A DNA stretch of 64,000 nt from Alphaproteobacteria bacterium (GTDB lineage Bacteria > Pseudomonadota > Alphaproteobacteria > Micavibrionales > UBA2020). Position 1 is the first letter of the stretch, and every line of letters begins with the position of its first letter. Below, in pieces: positions 45,113 to 54,982 of this stretch. The stretch is from positions 248,001 to 312,000 of the forward strand of contig JAICWS010000003.1 of NCBI GenBank assembly GCA_025934695.1, given 5' to 3'. Position numbers and translations under genes: made by a program. Below the pieces are notes generated by a model, which searched no databases, was not told the DNA's origin, and saw nothing but the letters and a program-made list of their open reading frames with translations.

Positions 45113-46190
45113 CCTGCTTTACCCGCTGTTCCACGAACACCAGGTCCTGCTGTTCAACCTGTTCCGCTACCTGACCTTCCGCACCGGCGGCGCGATATTG
45201 ACCTCGATGATCATTTCCTTCGCGGTCGGGCCGCGTTTCATCCGCTGGCTGCGCAAGAAGAAAGTCGGCCAGCAGATCCGCTCGGACGGGCCGGAAACCC
45301 ATTTCAAAAAGGCCGGCACGCCCACCATGGGCGGGCTGATGATCCTGTTCTCGGTCACTATTTCGACTATCCTCTGGGTCGATGTGTCGAACCCCTACAT
45401 GTGGACAGTGCTGTTCGTGTTCCTGGGCTATGGCGCCATCGGCTTCTGCGACGATTACGCCAAGCTGACGCGCAGCAGCACCAAGGGCGTGCCGGGGCGC
45501 GTGCGCCTGCTGCTGGAATGCGCGATCGCGTTGGTGGCCGTCCTTGTCTTCATGCTGCTGACCGGCGGCACACTGGGGTCAAGCCTCGCCTTCCCCTTCT
45601 TCAAAAACCTGCTGATCGATCTCAGCTGGTTCTTCGTGCCTTTCGGCCTGTTCGTGATCGTGGGCGCGGCCAATGCCGTGAACCTGACAGACGGGCTCGA
45701 CGGCCTTGCCATCGGCCCGATCATGATCTGCTCGGCCTGCTTCGGCATTATCTCGTACCTCGTGGGCAACGCGCATTTCGCCAACTACCTGCAGCTGCAT
45801 TTTGTTAAAGATTCGGGAGAACTCGCCGTGTTCTGCGGGGCGTTGGTGGGCGCGGGGCTCGGCTTTCTCTGGTTCAACGCGCCGCCCGCGCAAGTATTCA
45901 TGGGCGATACGGGCTCGCTGTCGATGGGCGGAGCGCTGGGCGCCATCGCCGTCGTGACCAAGCACGAGATCGTCCTCGGCATCATCGGCGGGCTGTTTGT
46001 GCTCGAAACCCTGTCGGTCATCATCCAGGTCGTGTCGTTTAAAACCCGCGGCAAGCGCGTGTTCAAGATGGCGCCCGTCCACCACCATTTCGAAAAGATG
46101 GGCTGGGCGGAGACGCAGGTCGTCGTGCGCTTCTGGATCATCGCGATCATCTTCGCGCTGATCGGCCTGTCCACGCTGAAGCTGAGGTAA
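45102..46190 (+). CDS. mraY: phospho-N-acetylmuramoyl-pentapeptide-transferase
   Basis: The 362-residue product is a polytopic membrane enzyme with about ten helices. Key motifs: [21 protein letters not shown] with the acidic pair, [17 protein letters not shown] with the Asn-Asp cluster, and [15 protein letters not shown], and [11 protein letters not shown]. It makes lipid I by moving phospho-MurNAc-pentapeptide to undecaprenyl phosphate. Confidence 0.97.
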   Translation: MLYNLLYPLFHEHQVLLFNLFRYLTFRTGGAILTSMIISFAVGPRFIRWLRKKKVGQQIRSDGPETHFKKAGTPTMGGLMILFSVTISTILWVDVSNPYMWTVLFVFLGYGAIGFCDDYAKLTRSSTKGVPGRVRLLLECAIALVAVLVFMLLTGGTLGSSLAFPFFKNLLIDLSWFFVPFGLFVIVGAANAVNLTDGLDGLAIGPIMICSACFGIISYLVGNAHFANYLQLHFVKDSGELAVFCGALVGAGLGFLWFNAPPAQVFMGDTGSLSMGGALGAIAVVTKHEIVLGIIGGLFVLETLSVIIQVVSFKTRGKRVFKMAPVHHHFEKMGWAETQVVVRFWIIAIIFALIGLSTLKLR

Positions 46191-46195
46191 CGTCC

Positions 46196-47599
46196 TTGAT
46201 CGACCTGTCGCCCCTTAAAGACCAGATGAAAGGAAAGGCGGTGGCCGTGCTCGGCCTCGGCCGTTCCGGCATGCCGGTCTTCGAGGCCTGCAAACAGGCG
46301 GGCATCGCGACCATCCTGTGGGACGATAACGCCGAGGCGCGCAAGGCTGCCGAGGCGCAGGGCGCGGTGCTAAAAGACCTGTCGGCCTATGATTACAAGG
46401 ATGTCGCCTGCCTGTGCATGTCGCCGGGCATTCCTTTAACGCACCCGAAGCCTCACCCCGCCGCCGTGAAGGCGAAGGAAGCGGGCGTTGAAATCCTGGG
46501 CGATATCGAGCTGTTCCGCCGGGCCAAGCCGAAGAACCGCACCATCGCCATCACCGGCACCAACGGCAAATCGACCACCACCGCGCTGATCGGCCATATC
46601 CTGAAAGAGGCCAAAGTGCCGTCCGCGGTCGGCGGCAATATCGGCGAGGCGATTTTCACCCTGCCTGACCTTGGTCCCGACGGCACTTATGTGCTGGAAA
46701 TGTCGTCCTACCAGATCGACTTATGCCCGACCTTCACGCCGGATATTTCGATACTGATCAACTTCAGCCCCGACCATCTCGACCGCCACGGCGGCATGGA
46801 CGGTTATATCGCGACCAAGGAAAAGATGTTCCGCGGGACGGGCACTGCCATCGTCGGCATCGACGATGAATGGTCGCGCGGCGTGGTGGAAAGGCTGCGT
46901 AAGGCCGCGCGCCGCAAGATCGTGACGGTATCGACCGAACGCCCGCTGATGGGTGGCGTTTTCGCCTCCAAGGAAGGCGCGCTGTTCGACGGCAAGAACA
47001 AAATCATCGACCTCAACAGCTGCCCGGCCCTGCCCGGCGCGCATAACTGGCAGAACGCGGGCGTCGCCTATGCCGCCTGCCGCGAGGCCGGCGTGCCGGC
47101 GGAAACCATCGCTAAAGCGATGCAGAGCTTCCCCGGCCTCGCGCACCGGCAGAATATCGTCGCGACCATTAACGGCGTCGTTTACATCAACGACAGCAAG
47201 GCGACCAACGACCAGGCGGCGAGCGTGGCGCTTCGCACCTATGACCCCATCTACTGGATCGCCGGCGGCAAGCCCAAGGAAGGCGGCTATAAGGATTGCG
47301 AGAAATACTTAAGCCATGTGCGCCACGCTTTCCTGATCGGTGAGGCAGAAGAGGTCATGGTGAAATGGCTACAGGAAAAGGCCAAGCCGCTGACACGCTG
47401 CGGCACGCTGGAAGAGGCGGTCGCCGCCGCCCATGAAATGGCGCAGGCCGAGAAGCTCGACAAGGCCGTGGTGCTGCTGTCTCCCGCTTGCGCGAGCTTC
47501 GACCAGTTCAAGAATTTCGAGCAGCGCGGCGACGCCTTTGTCGCGCTGGTCAAAAAACTCGTTCCGCCCGCTGTCACCGTAAAAAGGGAGAGTGCATGA
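46196..47599 (+). CDS. murD: UDP-N-acetylmuramoyl-L-alanine--D-glutamate ligase
   Basis: The 467-residue product has the MurD pattern: VAVLGLGRSGMPVFEACKQAG, ITGTNGKSTTTALIGHIL (P-loop), EMSSYQIDLCPTF, NFSPDHLDRHGGMDGYI, INDSKATNDQAA and LSPACASFDQFKNFEQRGDAF. It adds D-glutamate to UDP-MurNAc-L-Ala. The start is TTG, with GAGGT seven bases before it. The stop overlaps the ftsW start (ATGA). Confidence 0.96.
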   Translation: MIDLSPLKDQMKGKAVAVLGLGRSGMPVFEACKQAGIATILWDDNAEARKAAEAQGAVLKDLSAYDYKDVACLCMSPGIPLTHPKPHPAAVKAKEAGVEILGDIELFRRAKPKNRTIAITGTNGKSTTTALIGHILKEAKVPSAVGGNIGEAIFTLPDLGPDGTYVLEMSSYQIDLCPTFTPDISILINFSPDHLDRHGGMDGYIATKEKMFRGTGTAIVGIDDEWSRGVVERLRKAARRKIVTVSTERPLMGGVFASKEGALFDGKNKIIDLNSCPALPGAHNWQNAGVAYAACREAGVPAETIAKAMQSFPGLAHRQNIVATINGVVYINDSKATNDQAASVALRTYDPIYWIAGGKPKEGGYKDCEKYLSHVRHAFLIGEAEEVMVKWLQEKAKPLTRCGTLEEAVAAAHEMAQAEKLDKAVVLLSPACASFDQFKNFEQRGDAFVALVKKLVPPAVTVKRESA

Positions 47600-48798
47600 G
47601 CCCCAACGCCGCCGTGAACCAGAAATTCGGCGCCTTCTTCGGCCGCACCGACAAATCCATCCTCGGGCGCTGGTGGTGGTCGATCGACCGCTGGACGCTG
47701 TTCGCGCTGGGCGTGCTGATCATTATGGGCATCGTGCTGGTGACCGCCGCCTCACCCTCGGTCGCTGAGCGCCTCGGCGTGCATCCATTCTATTTCGTTT
47801 ACCGTCATATCGCTTTCCTGATTCCGACCGTCCTGTTGATGATCGTGACCTCGTTCCTGAACCGCAAGATGCTGTGGCGCCTGGCCTCGGCGACGCTGGC
47901 GGGCGCGATGGCACTGACGTTGGTCGCCGATTTCTGCGGCGTCGAGATCAAGGGCGCCACGCGCTGGGTGCATTTCGCTGGCCTGTCGATCCAGCCTTCC
48001 GAGTTCCTGAAGCCCGCTTTCGCCGTCACTTCTGCCTGGCTGATCGCGCGGCACCAGCACCAGGAAAAATTCCCGGGTCAGTATATCGCGACGGGCCTTT
48101 TTGGCCTGTGCCTGCTGCTGCTGCTCTCGCAGCCGGATCTCGGCATGTCATTTGTGCTCTCGTCCATCTGGGCGGTGCAGATTTTCCTGTCGGGCCTGCC
48201 GATGGTCTGGGTTTTTGCCCTCGCCATTGCCGGCGCGAGCGGATTGTTCGGCGCTTACCTGTTCTTCCCGCACGTCGCGAGCCGCGTCGACCGCTTTCTC
48301 GACCCGCAGGCGGGCGACAACTACCAGGTCACCAAGTCGCTCGAGGCTTTCTCGAACGGCGGACTGCTGGGCACCGGCCCCGGCCACGGCGTGATAAAGC
48401 TGAACCTGCCCGACGCGCATGCGGATTTCGTGTTCTCGGTCGCGGGTGAGGAATTCGGCCTCTTGTTCGCCGTATTCATTGTCCTGGTCTATTGCTTTAT
48501 TCTGTTGCGCTCAATCTTCCGGGTGCTGGGCAGCGATGACATGTTCATCCTCTTGGGCACGGCGGGTCTTTTGACGCAGCTTTGTTTGCAAAGCCTGATC
48601 CACATGGGATCGTCGCTGCAGCTGATCCCCGCCAAGGGCATGACGCTGCCGTTTATCAGCTATGGCGGCTCGTCGCTGCTGTCGCTAGGGCTTGGCATTG
48701 GCATGCTGCTGGCGCTCACCCGCAAACGCACGCAGGCGAGCCCCTCGACCAAGTGGCGCAACTGGACGACCGCGAATGTGAGTGAAAACTATGGCTGA
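47596..48798 (+). CDS. ftsW: peptidoglycan glycosyltransferase FtsW
   Basis: The 400-residue product is a SEDS-family membrane protein with about ten helices. Seen are WSIDRWTLFALGVLIIMGIVL, HFAGLSIQPSEFLKPAFAV, QPDLGMSFVLSSIWAVQIFLSG, DPQAGDNYQVTKSLEAFSNGGLLGTGPG, HADFVFSVAGEEFGL and ISYGGSSLLSLGLGIGMLLAL. It polymerises septal glycan with FtsI. The start at 47596 is fixed by the overlap with murD and GGGAG upstream. Confidence 0.96.
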   Translation: MSPNAAVNQKFGAFFGRTDKSILGRWWWSIDRWTLFALGVLIIMGIVLVTAASPSVAERLGVHPFYFVYRHIAFLIPTVLLMIVTSFLNRKMLWRLASATLAGAMALTLVADFCGVEIKGATRWVHFAGLSIQPSEFLKPAFAVTSAWLIARHQHQEKFPGQYIATGLFGLCLLLLLSQPDLGMSFVLSSIWAVQIFLSGLPMVWVFALAIAGASGLFGAYLFFPHVASRVDRFLDPQAGDNYQVTKSLEAFSNGGLLGTGPGHGVIKLNLPDAHADFVFSVAGEEFGLLFAVFIVLVYCFILLRSIFRVLGSDDMFILLGTAGLLTQLCLQSLIHMGSSLQLIPAKGMTLPFISYGGSSLLSLGLGIGMLLALTRKRTQASPSTKWRNWTTANVSENYG

Positions 48799-49894
48799 TC
48801 CGCAACGCACCATCCTGCTCGCGGCCGGCGGCACCGGCGGTCACCTGTTCCCGGCGGAAGCGCTGGCACAGGAGCTGCTGGCGCGAGGCCACAAGGTCGT
48901 GATCGTCACCGACAAGCGTGGCAATGCGTTCAAAAGCGTCGGCGACCGGGTCGACATCCACACCGTGCGCGCCGCGACCCTGCGCGCCGGCCTCATGAGC
49001 AAGGTCAGGGCCGTGATCGACATGGGCCTCGGCATTTTGCAGGCGATGAAGCTGCTGCGCAGGGTGAAGCCCGACGTGATCGTTGGCTTCGGCGGCTATC
49101 CTTCATTCCCCGGCGTTTTCGCGGGACAACGCCTGGGCATTCCCACCATCCTGCACGAGCAGAACGCCGTCCTCGGCAAGGCCAACAAGTGGCTGGCCGA
49201 CAAGGCGGAGCAGATTGCCGTGTCGCTGCCCGGCACTGCGGGCATCAAGCCCGCCAATCAGAACAAGGTCGTGACAACGGGCAATCCGGTGCGCGCCGAC
49301 ATCGTGGCCGTGCGCAACACGCTGTACCAGCCGCCGTCGAATGACATGAAAATCTTCATCACTGGCGGCAGCCAAGCGGCGAAGGTCTTCAGCGATGTGG
49401 TGCCCGAGGCCGTCGGCAAATTGCCGGACGAGCTGAAACAGAAGCTGTCCATTGTGCACCAGTGCCGCGAAGACGATATCGCGCCGACGCAGGCGAGGTA
49501 CCAAGGCGCGGGGGTAAAGGCCGAGATCAAATCTTTCTTCAACGACATGGCCGACCGGCTGAAGACGTGCCATCTGTTTATTGGCCGTTCCGGCGCCTCG
49601 ACGGTCGCGGAAATCGCCGCCGTGGGCCGCCCCGGCATTTTCGTGCCCTACCCCGGCCATAAAGACATGCAGCAGAAGTTCAACGCCGAAGTGATATCGA
49701 CCAAGGGCGGCGGCTGGGTGATGCTGCAGGAATCCTTCAGCCCCGACGCGGTCGCGGCGAAACTGGCCGAGCTGATGAAGAACCCGAATATCCTCGAACA
49801 GGCAGCGGCCGCCGCAAAATCCTGCGGCCAGCCGGACGCGGCGCGCAACCTGGCCGACATCGTCGAAAAGAAAATCGCCACCTTAGAACGGTAG
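48791..49894 (+). CDS. murG: UDP-GlcNAc--MurNAc-pentapeptide-undecaprenol GlcNAc transferase
   Basis: The 367-residue product makes lipid II from lipid I. It has AAGGTGGHLFPAEALAQEL at the start, GFGGYPSFPGVFAGQRLGIP, LHEQNAVLGKANKWLA, IFITGGSQAAKVF and IGRSGASTVAEIAAVGRPGIFVPYPGHKD, all MurG landmarks. The start at 48791 overlaps the ftsW stop; a GTG nine bases earlier is possible. Confidence 0.96.
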   Translation: MADPQRTILLAAGGTGGHLFPAEALAQELLARGHKVVIVTDKRGNAFKSVGDRVDIHTVRAATLRAGLMSKVRAVIDMGLGILQAMKLLRRVKPDVIVGFGGYPSFPGVFAGQRLGIPTILHEQNAVLGKANKWLADKAEQIAVSLPGTAGIKPANQNKVVTTGNPVRADIVAVRNTLYQPPSNDMKIFITGGSQAAKVFSDVVPEAVGKLPDELKQKLSIVHQCREDDIAPTQARYQGAGVKAEIKSFFNDMADRLKTCHLFIGRSGASTVAEIAAVGRPGIFVPYPGHKDMQQKFNAEVISTKGGGWVMLQESFSPDAVAAKLAELMKNPNILEQAAAAAKSCGQPDAARNLADIVEKKIATLER

Positions 49895-49904
49895 AAAGAA
49901 GCAA

Positions 49905-51377
49905 ATGAAGCAGACATTCCCCTTCCCCATCGGCACCGTGCATATCATCGGCATCGGCGGCATCGGCATGAGCGGCTATGCCGAGGTGCTGCATAACCTG
50001 GGCTACCGCGTGCAGGGATCGGACCAGTCGGAGAACGCCAATGTCGCCCGTTTGAGGACGCTGGGCGTCCGCGTCGCCATCGGCCATGCGCCCGAGAACA
50101 TCCTCGACGCCGAGGGCAAGCCCTGCGCCGTCGTCGTCAAATCGACCGCGGTCAAGCCCACCAACCCCGAAATCATCGCCGCCGAACAGAAGGGCGTGCC
50201 CGTTATTCCGCGCGTCGCGCTGCTGGCGGAGCTGATGAAATCGAAATGGTGCATCAACATCTCAGGCACGCACGGCAAGACCACGACGACCTCGATGGTC
50301 GGCCATGTGCTGGAAAAGGCGGGGCTCGACCCCACCGTCATCAACGGCGGCATCATCAACGCCTATGGCACCAATACGCGCATGGGCGCGTCGAACTGGA
50401 TGGTGGTGGAGTCGGATGAAAGCGACGGCACCTTCGCCAAGCTGCCTTCGGTCGCCTCGATCATCACCAACATCGACCCCGAGCATATGGATTATTTCGG
50501 CACCTTCGAGAACGTGAAGGAGGCCTTTATATCGTACGCGCGCAACCTGCCGTTTTACGGCGTCGTCGTCTGCTGCATCGACCATCCTGTGGTGGCCGAG
50601 CTGATCCCGCAGTTCCAGCGCAAGGTCATTTCCTACGGCTTCAGCGACAAGGCCGATATCCAGGCAGTCAATGTCGTGACCTCGCCCGAAGGACTGACCT
50701 ATGACATCCGCGTCAACAATCCGCGCCTGACCGGCTTCCCCAAGGAGATCAAGGGGGTGAAGCTGCCGATGTTCGGCCCGCACAACGTGCTGAACTCGCT
50801 GACCACCTTCGCGGTCGGGCATGACATCGGCATCCGGCATGAGCGGATCGTCGAGGCGCTGGCGAAATTCTCGGGCGTCAAGCGGCGCTTTTCGACCACC
50901 GGCATCGTCAACAACATCACTGTCATCGACGATTATGGCCACCACCCGGTCGAGATCGCGGCGGTGCTGAAAGCCGGCCGCGACGCGGTGCAGAGCGCGA
51001 AGGGCAACGGGCGCATCATCGCCATCGTCCAGCCGCACCGTTATACGCGACTATCTTCTCTTTTTGATCAGTTCTGCACCTGCTTCACGCTGGCGGACGA
51101 AGTCGTCGTGGCCGACGTTTATTCGGCGGGCGAAGAAGCCATTCCCGGCGTGAACAAGGAAGCGCTGGCCAGCTGCATCCGCAAATCAGGCAAGGACAAA
51201 GTCCATACGCTGCCCGCGCCGCAGGAGCTGGCGCCGCTGATCGCGAAGATCGCGCGGCCCGGCGATTTCGTCATTTGTCTCGGCGCTGGCACGATCACGC
51301 AATGGGCGCATGCGCTGCCAAAGGAACTGGAAGCTATTTACGGCACCGGCGCCAAGAAGGCCAACGGGAAGCACTAA
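49905..51377 (+). CDS. murC: UDP-N-acetylmuramate--L-alanine ligase
   Basis: The 490-residue product has GTVHIIGIGGIGMSGYAEVL for UDP binding, NISGTHGKTTTTSMVGHVL (ATP P-loop), VESDESDGTFAKLP, ITNIDPEHMDYFG, and IDDYGHHPVEIAAVLKAGR and VQPHRYTRLSSLFDQF. It adds L-alanine to UDP-MurNAc, the first cytoplasmic peptide step. It starts 10 bases after murG and its stop abuts murB. Confidence 0.97.
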   Translation: MKQTFPFPIGTVHIIGIGGIGMSGYAEVLHNLGYRVQGSDQSENANVARLRTLGVRVAIGHAPENILDAEGKPCAVVVKSTAVKPTNPEIIAAEQKGVPVIPRVALLAELMKSKWCINISGTHGKTTTTSMVGHVLEKAGLDPTVINGGIINAYGTNTRMGASNWMVVESDESDGTFAKLPSVASIITNIDPEHMDYFGTFENVKEAFISYARNLPFYGVVVCCIDHPVVAELIPQFQRKVISYGFSDKADIQAVNVVTSPEGLTYDIRVNNPRLTGFPKEIKGVKLPMFGPHNVLNSLTTFAVGHDIGIRHERIVEALAKFSGVKRRFSTTGIVNNITVIDDYGHHPVEIAAVLKAGRDAVQSAKGNGRIIAIVQPHRYTRLSSLFDQFCTCFTLADEVVVADVYSAGEEAIPGVNKEALASCIRKSGKDKVHTLPAPQELAPLIAKIARPGDFVICLGAGTITQWAHALPKELEAIYGTGAKKANGKH

Positions 51378-52364
51378 ATGGCGATCTCACCGATTGCAGA
51401 CCCGACGGGCCCGCGTTTCAATGCAGGCCTTATCGACCGCCTTCCCAAAGTGCGCGGGCGCCTGACGCCCAATGCGCCCATCGGCGCCGCGACCTGGTTC
51501 GGCGTCGGCGGCCCCGCGGAAGTCCTGTTCAAGCCGCAGGACAAGGAAGACCTGATCAATTTCGTCGGCGCCTGCCCCAAGGACATTCCGATTACGGTGC
51601 TGGGCGTCGCGTCGAACCTGATCATCCGCGACGGCGGCATTCCCGGCATCGTGATTCGCATGGGGCGCGAATTCGCCTCCATCGAGGCGCAGGACACGAA
51701 TGTAGCGGCAGGCGCGGCTGCGCTCGATATGAACGTCGCGCTGCTGGCGGCGAAAAGCAGCGTTGCGGACCTCGAGTTTTTCAGCGGCATTCCCGGCACC
51801 ATCGGCGGCGCTTTGCGCATGAACGCGGGCGCTTACGGCGGCGAAACGAAAGACGTGCTGATCACGGCGGAAGTATTGTTCCGCGACGGCACGGTGAAAG
51901 AAATGACCGCGCAGGACATGGGCCTGTCGTACCGCCACAATGATCTGCCGAAGGACGTGATATTCTTAAGCGGGCGCTTCAAAGGCCGCGCAGGCGACGT
52001 GCTGGAAATCGAGAAGCGCATCGACGAGATCAAGAATAAGCGCGCGGAAAGCCAGCCGATCCGCACCAAGACCGGCGGCTCGACCTTCGCTAACCCCGCG
52101 CCCGACAAGCGCGCCTGGCAGCTCGTCGACGAGGCGGGACTCCGCGGATTTAAAATCGGCGGCGCGCAGGTGTCCGACATGCACTGCAACTTCCTGATCA
52201 ACAATGGGACGGCGACCGCGGCGGACATCGAACGACTTGGCGAGGAAATCCGCAAACGTGTTGCGGAAAAGTCGGGCATCATGTTACGCTGGGAAATCAA
52301 GCGGATCGGAATTCCGCTCGACAAGGACCGGGATATCCTTGAATTCATGCAGCGGGACAGCTGA
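51378..52364 (+). CDS. murB: UDP-N-acetylenolpyruvoylglucosamine reductase
   Basis: The 328-residue product is an FAD enzyme of the short (type I/II) MurB group: TWFGVGGPAEVLFKP, LGVASNLIIRDGGIPG, FFSGIPGTIGGALRMNAGAYGGE, SYRHNDLP, and KTGGSTFANPAPDKRAWQL with the catalytic Ser in GGSTF, and GAQVSDMHCNFLIN. It completes UDP-MurNAc. Its start abuts the murC stop. Confidence 0.97.
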   Translation: MAISPIADPTGPRFNAGLIDRLPKVRGRLTPNAPIGAATWFGVGGPAEVLFKPQDKEDLINFVGACPKDIPITVLGVASNLIIRDGGIPGIVIRMGREFASIEAQDTNVAAGAAALDMNVALLAAKSSVADLEFFSGIPGTIGGALRMNAGAYGGETKDVLITAEVLFRDGTVKEMTAQDMGLSYRHNDLPKDVIFLSGRFKGRAGDVLEIEKRIDEIKNKRAESQPIRTKTGGSTFANPAPDKRAWQLVDEAGLRGFKIGGAQVSDMHCNFLINNGTATAADIERLGEEIRKRVAEKSGIMLRWEIKRIGIPLDKDRDILEFMQRDS

Positions 52365-52752
52365 AAAAATCATGGCGAGAATGAAAGCCGCATTGCTGAA
52401 GGACACGAAAGCCTCTCAGCCTGCGCGCGCCGCCAAACTTACGGAAAAATCCTCCATCGGTTTCGATAATCATGCGCCGCGCGGCGCAACTATCGTCGCA
52501 CATATAATAGGCGCGACGGTCAGGACCATTACCAGCGCGTTCAAACGCCTAATAAATGTGCAGACGCAGATGCAGCGGCGCGCATTTTCGGATATACTGC
52601 CTGTAACCGCGGTTTCTCGGGGAGGGGTTTCCCTGAGACATAACTTCGGACAAGCCTGCCGCCCGCACGTGCGGCCGGTTTGGGGATAGAACTTTGGGGA
52701 TCTTGTGAAGCGGGCCGCATCAACGCGGTTTGCACATAAGGTTAGGGGATAG
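52365..52752. other. gap between murB and ftsQ where ddl is usually found
   Basis: This 388-base stretch has no D-alanine--D-alanine ligase gene, whereas ddl usually lies between murB and ftsQ in alphaproteobacteria. One weak reading frame (52372-52689) is present. A hairpin with a bulge, CTCGGGGA...TCCCTGAG (52616-52637), could act as an attenuator or processing site before ftsQ. Nothing else was recognised. Confidence 0.6.
52372..52689 (+). CDS. doubtful small reading frame between murB and ftsQ
   Basis: An open frame of 105 residues begins MARMKAALLKDTKASQPARA. The first half uses codons like the neighbours; the second half (after about 52560) uses rare ATA, CTA and GGA codons and includes the hairpin. 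The product resembles neither Ddl nor any family I recognise. It may be a basic leader protein or not a gene at all. Confidence 0.2.
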   Translation: MARMKAALLKDTKASQPARAAKLTEKSSIGFDNHAPRGATIVAHIIGATVRTITSAFKRLINVQTQMQRRAFSDILPVTAVSRGGVSLRHNFGQACRPHVRPVWG

Positions 52753-53586
52753 ATGAAGCTGTTCAATCTGCGCGGCGGTTCGCCGTCGCGCCGGAGCCTC
52801 CGTATGTGGATGCTCCGTTTCAGGAAAATCGGCATGATCGCGCTGGCCGCCGGCCTCGTTTTCGGCGGCGGCATTTACGGCTGGAAGCACGGGTCTTTCG
52901 CCCGCGCCGCCACGCTCGCGCGCGGCGAAATGCTGTCGTCCTCGACCCAGGCTGGCTTCAAGGTCGACGATGTCATCGTGACCGGGCGCATCCACATCAC
53001 CAAGGACGAAATCCTGCAGCACTTGGGCGTGCGGCAGGGCGACGCCATCTTCGGCGTATCCATCGACGCGGCGCGCGCATCCCTGTCGGAAATCCCCTGG
53101 ATCAAGGCGGTCAGCGTCACGCGCCAGCTGCCCGACAAGATCATCATCGACCTGACCGAGCGCAAGCCCGCCGCGCTGTGGCAGTACCAGAAGAAAATGT
53201 CCGTCATCGACGCGGAGGGACGCGCGCTGACCTCGGATCATCTCGACGAATACCAGAGCCTGCCGCTCGTGGTCGGCGAGGACGCGCCCGAACACGCGGC
53301 GGATCTGCTGAACCTGTTGCAGGCGGAGCCCACGGTCGCGGAACAGGTCGCTTCAGCCGTGCGGGTTGGCGGACGGAGATGGGATTTGCGCCTGAAAAAC
53401 GGCATGTCCGTGAAGCTGCCGGAAAAAGACGCGGAGCTGGCCTTATCGCGCCTCGCGAAAGAGGAAGCAGACGCAAAACTGTTCCACCGCGAGATTACAG
53501 CGATTGATCTGCGGATCCCCGACGAGCTCGTGATCGAACCCTCGAACCCGGCGCCGGCGGAGGACAAGAATAAAAAGACCATCTGA
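52753..53586 (+). CDS. ftsQ: cell division protein FtsQ
   Basis: The 277-residue product has a short basic N-terminus, one membrane helix (IGMIALAAGLVFGGGIYGW), and a periplasmic POTRA domain: DDVIVTGRIHITKDEILQHLGV and WIKAVSVTRQLPDKIIIDLTERKPAALW. The FtsQ beta domain follows (LPLVVGEDAPEHAADLLNLL; WDLRLKNGMSVKLPE). It links early and late divisome parts. A proline-containing tail of about 20 residues ends the protein. Confidence 0.95.
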   Translation: MKLFNLRGGSPSRRSLRMWMLRFRKIGMIALAAGLVFGGGIYGWKHGSFARAATLARGEMLSSSTQAGFKVDDVIVTGRIHITKDEILQHLGVRQGDAIFGVSIDAARASLSEIPWIKAVSVTRQLPDKIIIDLTERKPAALWQYQKKMSVIDAEGRALTSDHLDEYQSLPLVVGEDAPEHAADLLNLLQAEPTVAEQVASAVRVGGRRWDLRLKNGMSVKLPEKDAELALSRLAKEEADAKLFHREITAIDLRIPDELVIEPSNPAPAEDKNKKTI

Positions 53587-53641
53587 CAAGAAACTGAACA
53601 CGATAAAAAACGAAGAAAAGAAAACGAAGCGGAGATGTGAG

Positions 53642-54982
53642 ATGAAAAAAGACAAGACAGAACTCAAAGCCCCGATTCTGGCCAAGGGGACGGCGGCGAA
53701 GGCCAAACAGGACAATTTATTCTCGCGCAACATCATCGCGGCGCTCGATATCGGCACCAGCAAGGTCTGCTGCTTCATCGCCGAGATCAAGAGCCACGGC
53801 ACGATAGAGGTCATCGGCATCGGGCATCAGGCCTCGAAGGGCGTGAAGGCGGGCGCGATCATCGACCTCAAGGCCGCCGAGACGGCGGTCGCGCATGCAG
53901 TCGAGTCGGCCGAGTTGATGGCGCGCAGCCAGCTGCAGGGCCAGCCGATCCGCTCGGTTTTCGTCAACATTCCCGGCATCCACACGCTTTCACACCAGCT
54001 GACCGTCGGCACCCGCATCCAGGGCGAGGTCACCGACCGCGACATCCGCCAGGCGCTGCAGCAAAGCGGCACCGTCGCGGCGCCCGGCAAAGACGAGCTT
54101 ATCCATATTATCGCGTCGGGCTATGCCATCGACCGCCAGCGTGGAATTGAAGAGCCAAGAGGAATGGCGGGCCAGCAGCTGGACGTCATCCTGAACCCGG
54201 TCACAGCGCTGACTGCCTCGACCCGCAATATCGCGACTGTCGTGCACCAGAACCACCTCGAGGTTGAAGCCTTCTGTGCGACGCCCTATGCGGCGGGTCT
54301 CGCGGCGCTCGTCGATGACGAGATGGATCTGGGCTGCACCGTCATCGACATGGGCGGCGGCGCGACCTCGATCGGCGTCTTCGTTGAAGGCAAGCTGATC
54401 TATTCCTCGGCCATCCCGGTTGGCGGCCAGCATGTGACAAGCGATATCGCGCGCGGCCTCATCACCTCGCTCAACGACGCGGAGCGCATCAAGACATTGT
54501 ATGGCACCGCGCAGGCGAGCGGCATGGACGACACCGCGATGATCGACGTGCCGCCGGTGGGCGAAGAAGAACATTCGCAGCCCAATTACGTGCCCAAGTC
54601 AATGCTGGGAAACATCATCCAGCCGCGCATCGAAGAGACTTTCGAGCTCGTGCGCGCAAAGCTCGTGGACAGCGGCATCAATCAGATCGCGGGCCGGCGT
54701 GTCGTGCTGACCGGCGGGGCATCGCAGCTGCCGGGCTTGTGCGATATCGCGCAGCTGATCCTCGACAAGCAGATCCGGCTGGGCCGTCCGCACAGGATCA
54801 AGGGCCTCGCCGAAGCGACGGGCGGTCCCGCCTTCTCGGCCTGCGCGGGATTGCTGCATTACGCGGCGGAACACGCGGACGAAATTCCCGTCGCGCCGCA
54901 GGCCTATGGATTTTCTCTGCCCGTGCCTTTTGCGGGCGAACTCATCACCAAGGTCACCCACTGGTTGAAGGAGAACTGGTAA
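53642..54982 (+). CDS. ftsA: cell division protein FtsA
   Basis: The 446-residue product is an actin-like ATPase: AALDIGTSKVCCFIAEI for phosphate 1, the 1C domain, VIDMGGGATSIGVFVEGKL for phosphate 2, and VVLTGGASQLPGL for the adenosine motif. It ends LITKVTHWLKENW, the amphipathic membrane-targeting helix that ties FtsZ to the inner membrane. GGAG lies seven bases before its ATG. An N-terminal stretch of about 30 residues before the ATPase fold is Lys-rich. Confidence 0.96.
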   Translation: MKKDKTELKAPILAKGTAAKAKQDNLFSRNIIAALDIGTSKVCCFIAEIKSHGTIEVIGIGHQASKGVKAGAIIDLKAAETAVAHAVESAELMARSQLQGQPIRSVFVNIPGIHTLSHQLTVGTRIQGEVTDRDIRQALQQSGTVAAPGKDELIHIIASGYAIDRQRGIEEPRGMAGQQLDVILNPVTALTASTRNIATVVHQNHLEVEAFCATPYAAGLAALVDDEMDLGCTVIDMGGGATSIGVFVEGKLIYSSAIPVGGQHVTSDIARGLITSLNDAERIKTLYGTAQASGMDDTAMIDVPPVGEEEHSQPNYVPKSMLGNIIQPRIEETFELVRAKLVDSGINQIAGRRVVLTGGASQLPGLCDIAQLILDKQIRLGRPHRIKGLAEATGGPAFSACAGLLHYAAEHADEIPVAPQAYGFSLPVPFAGELITKVTHWLKENW

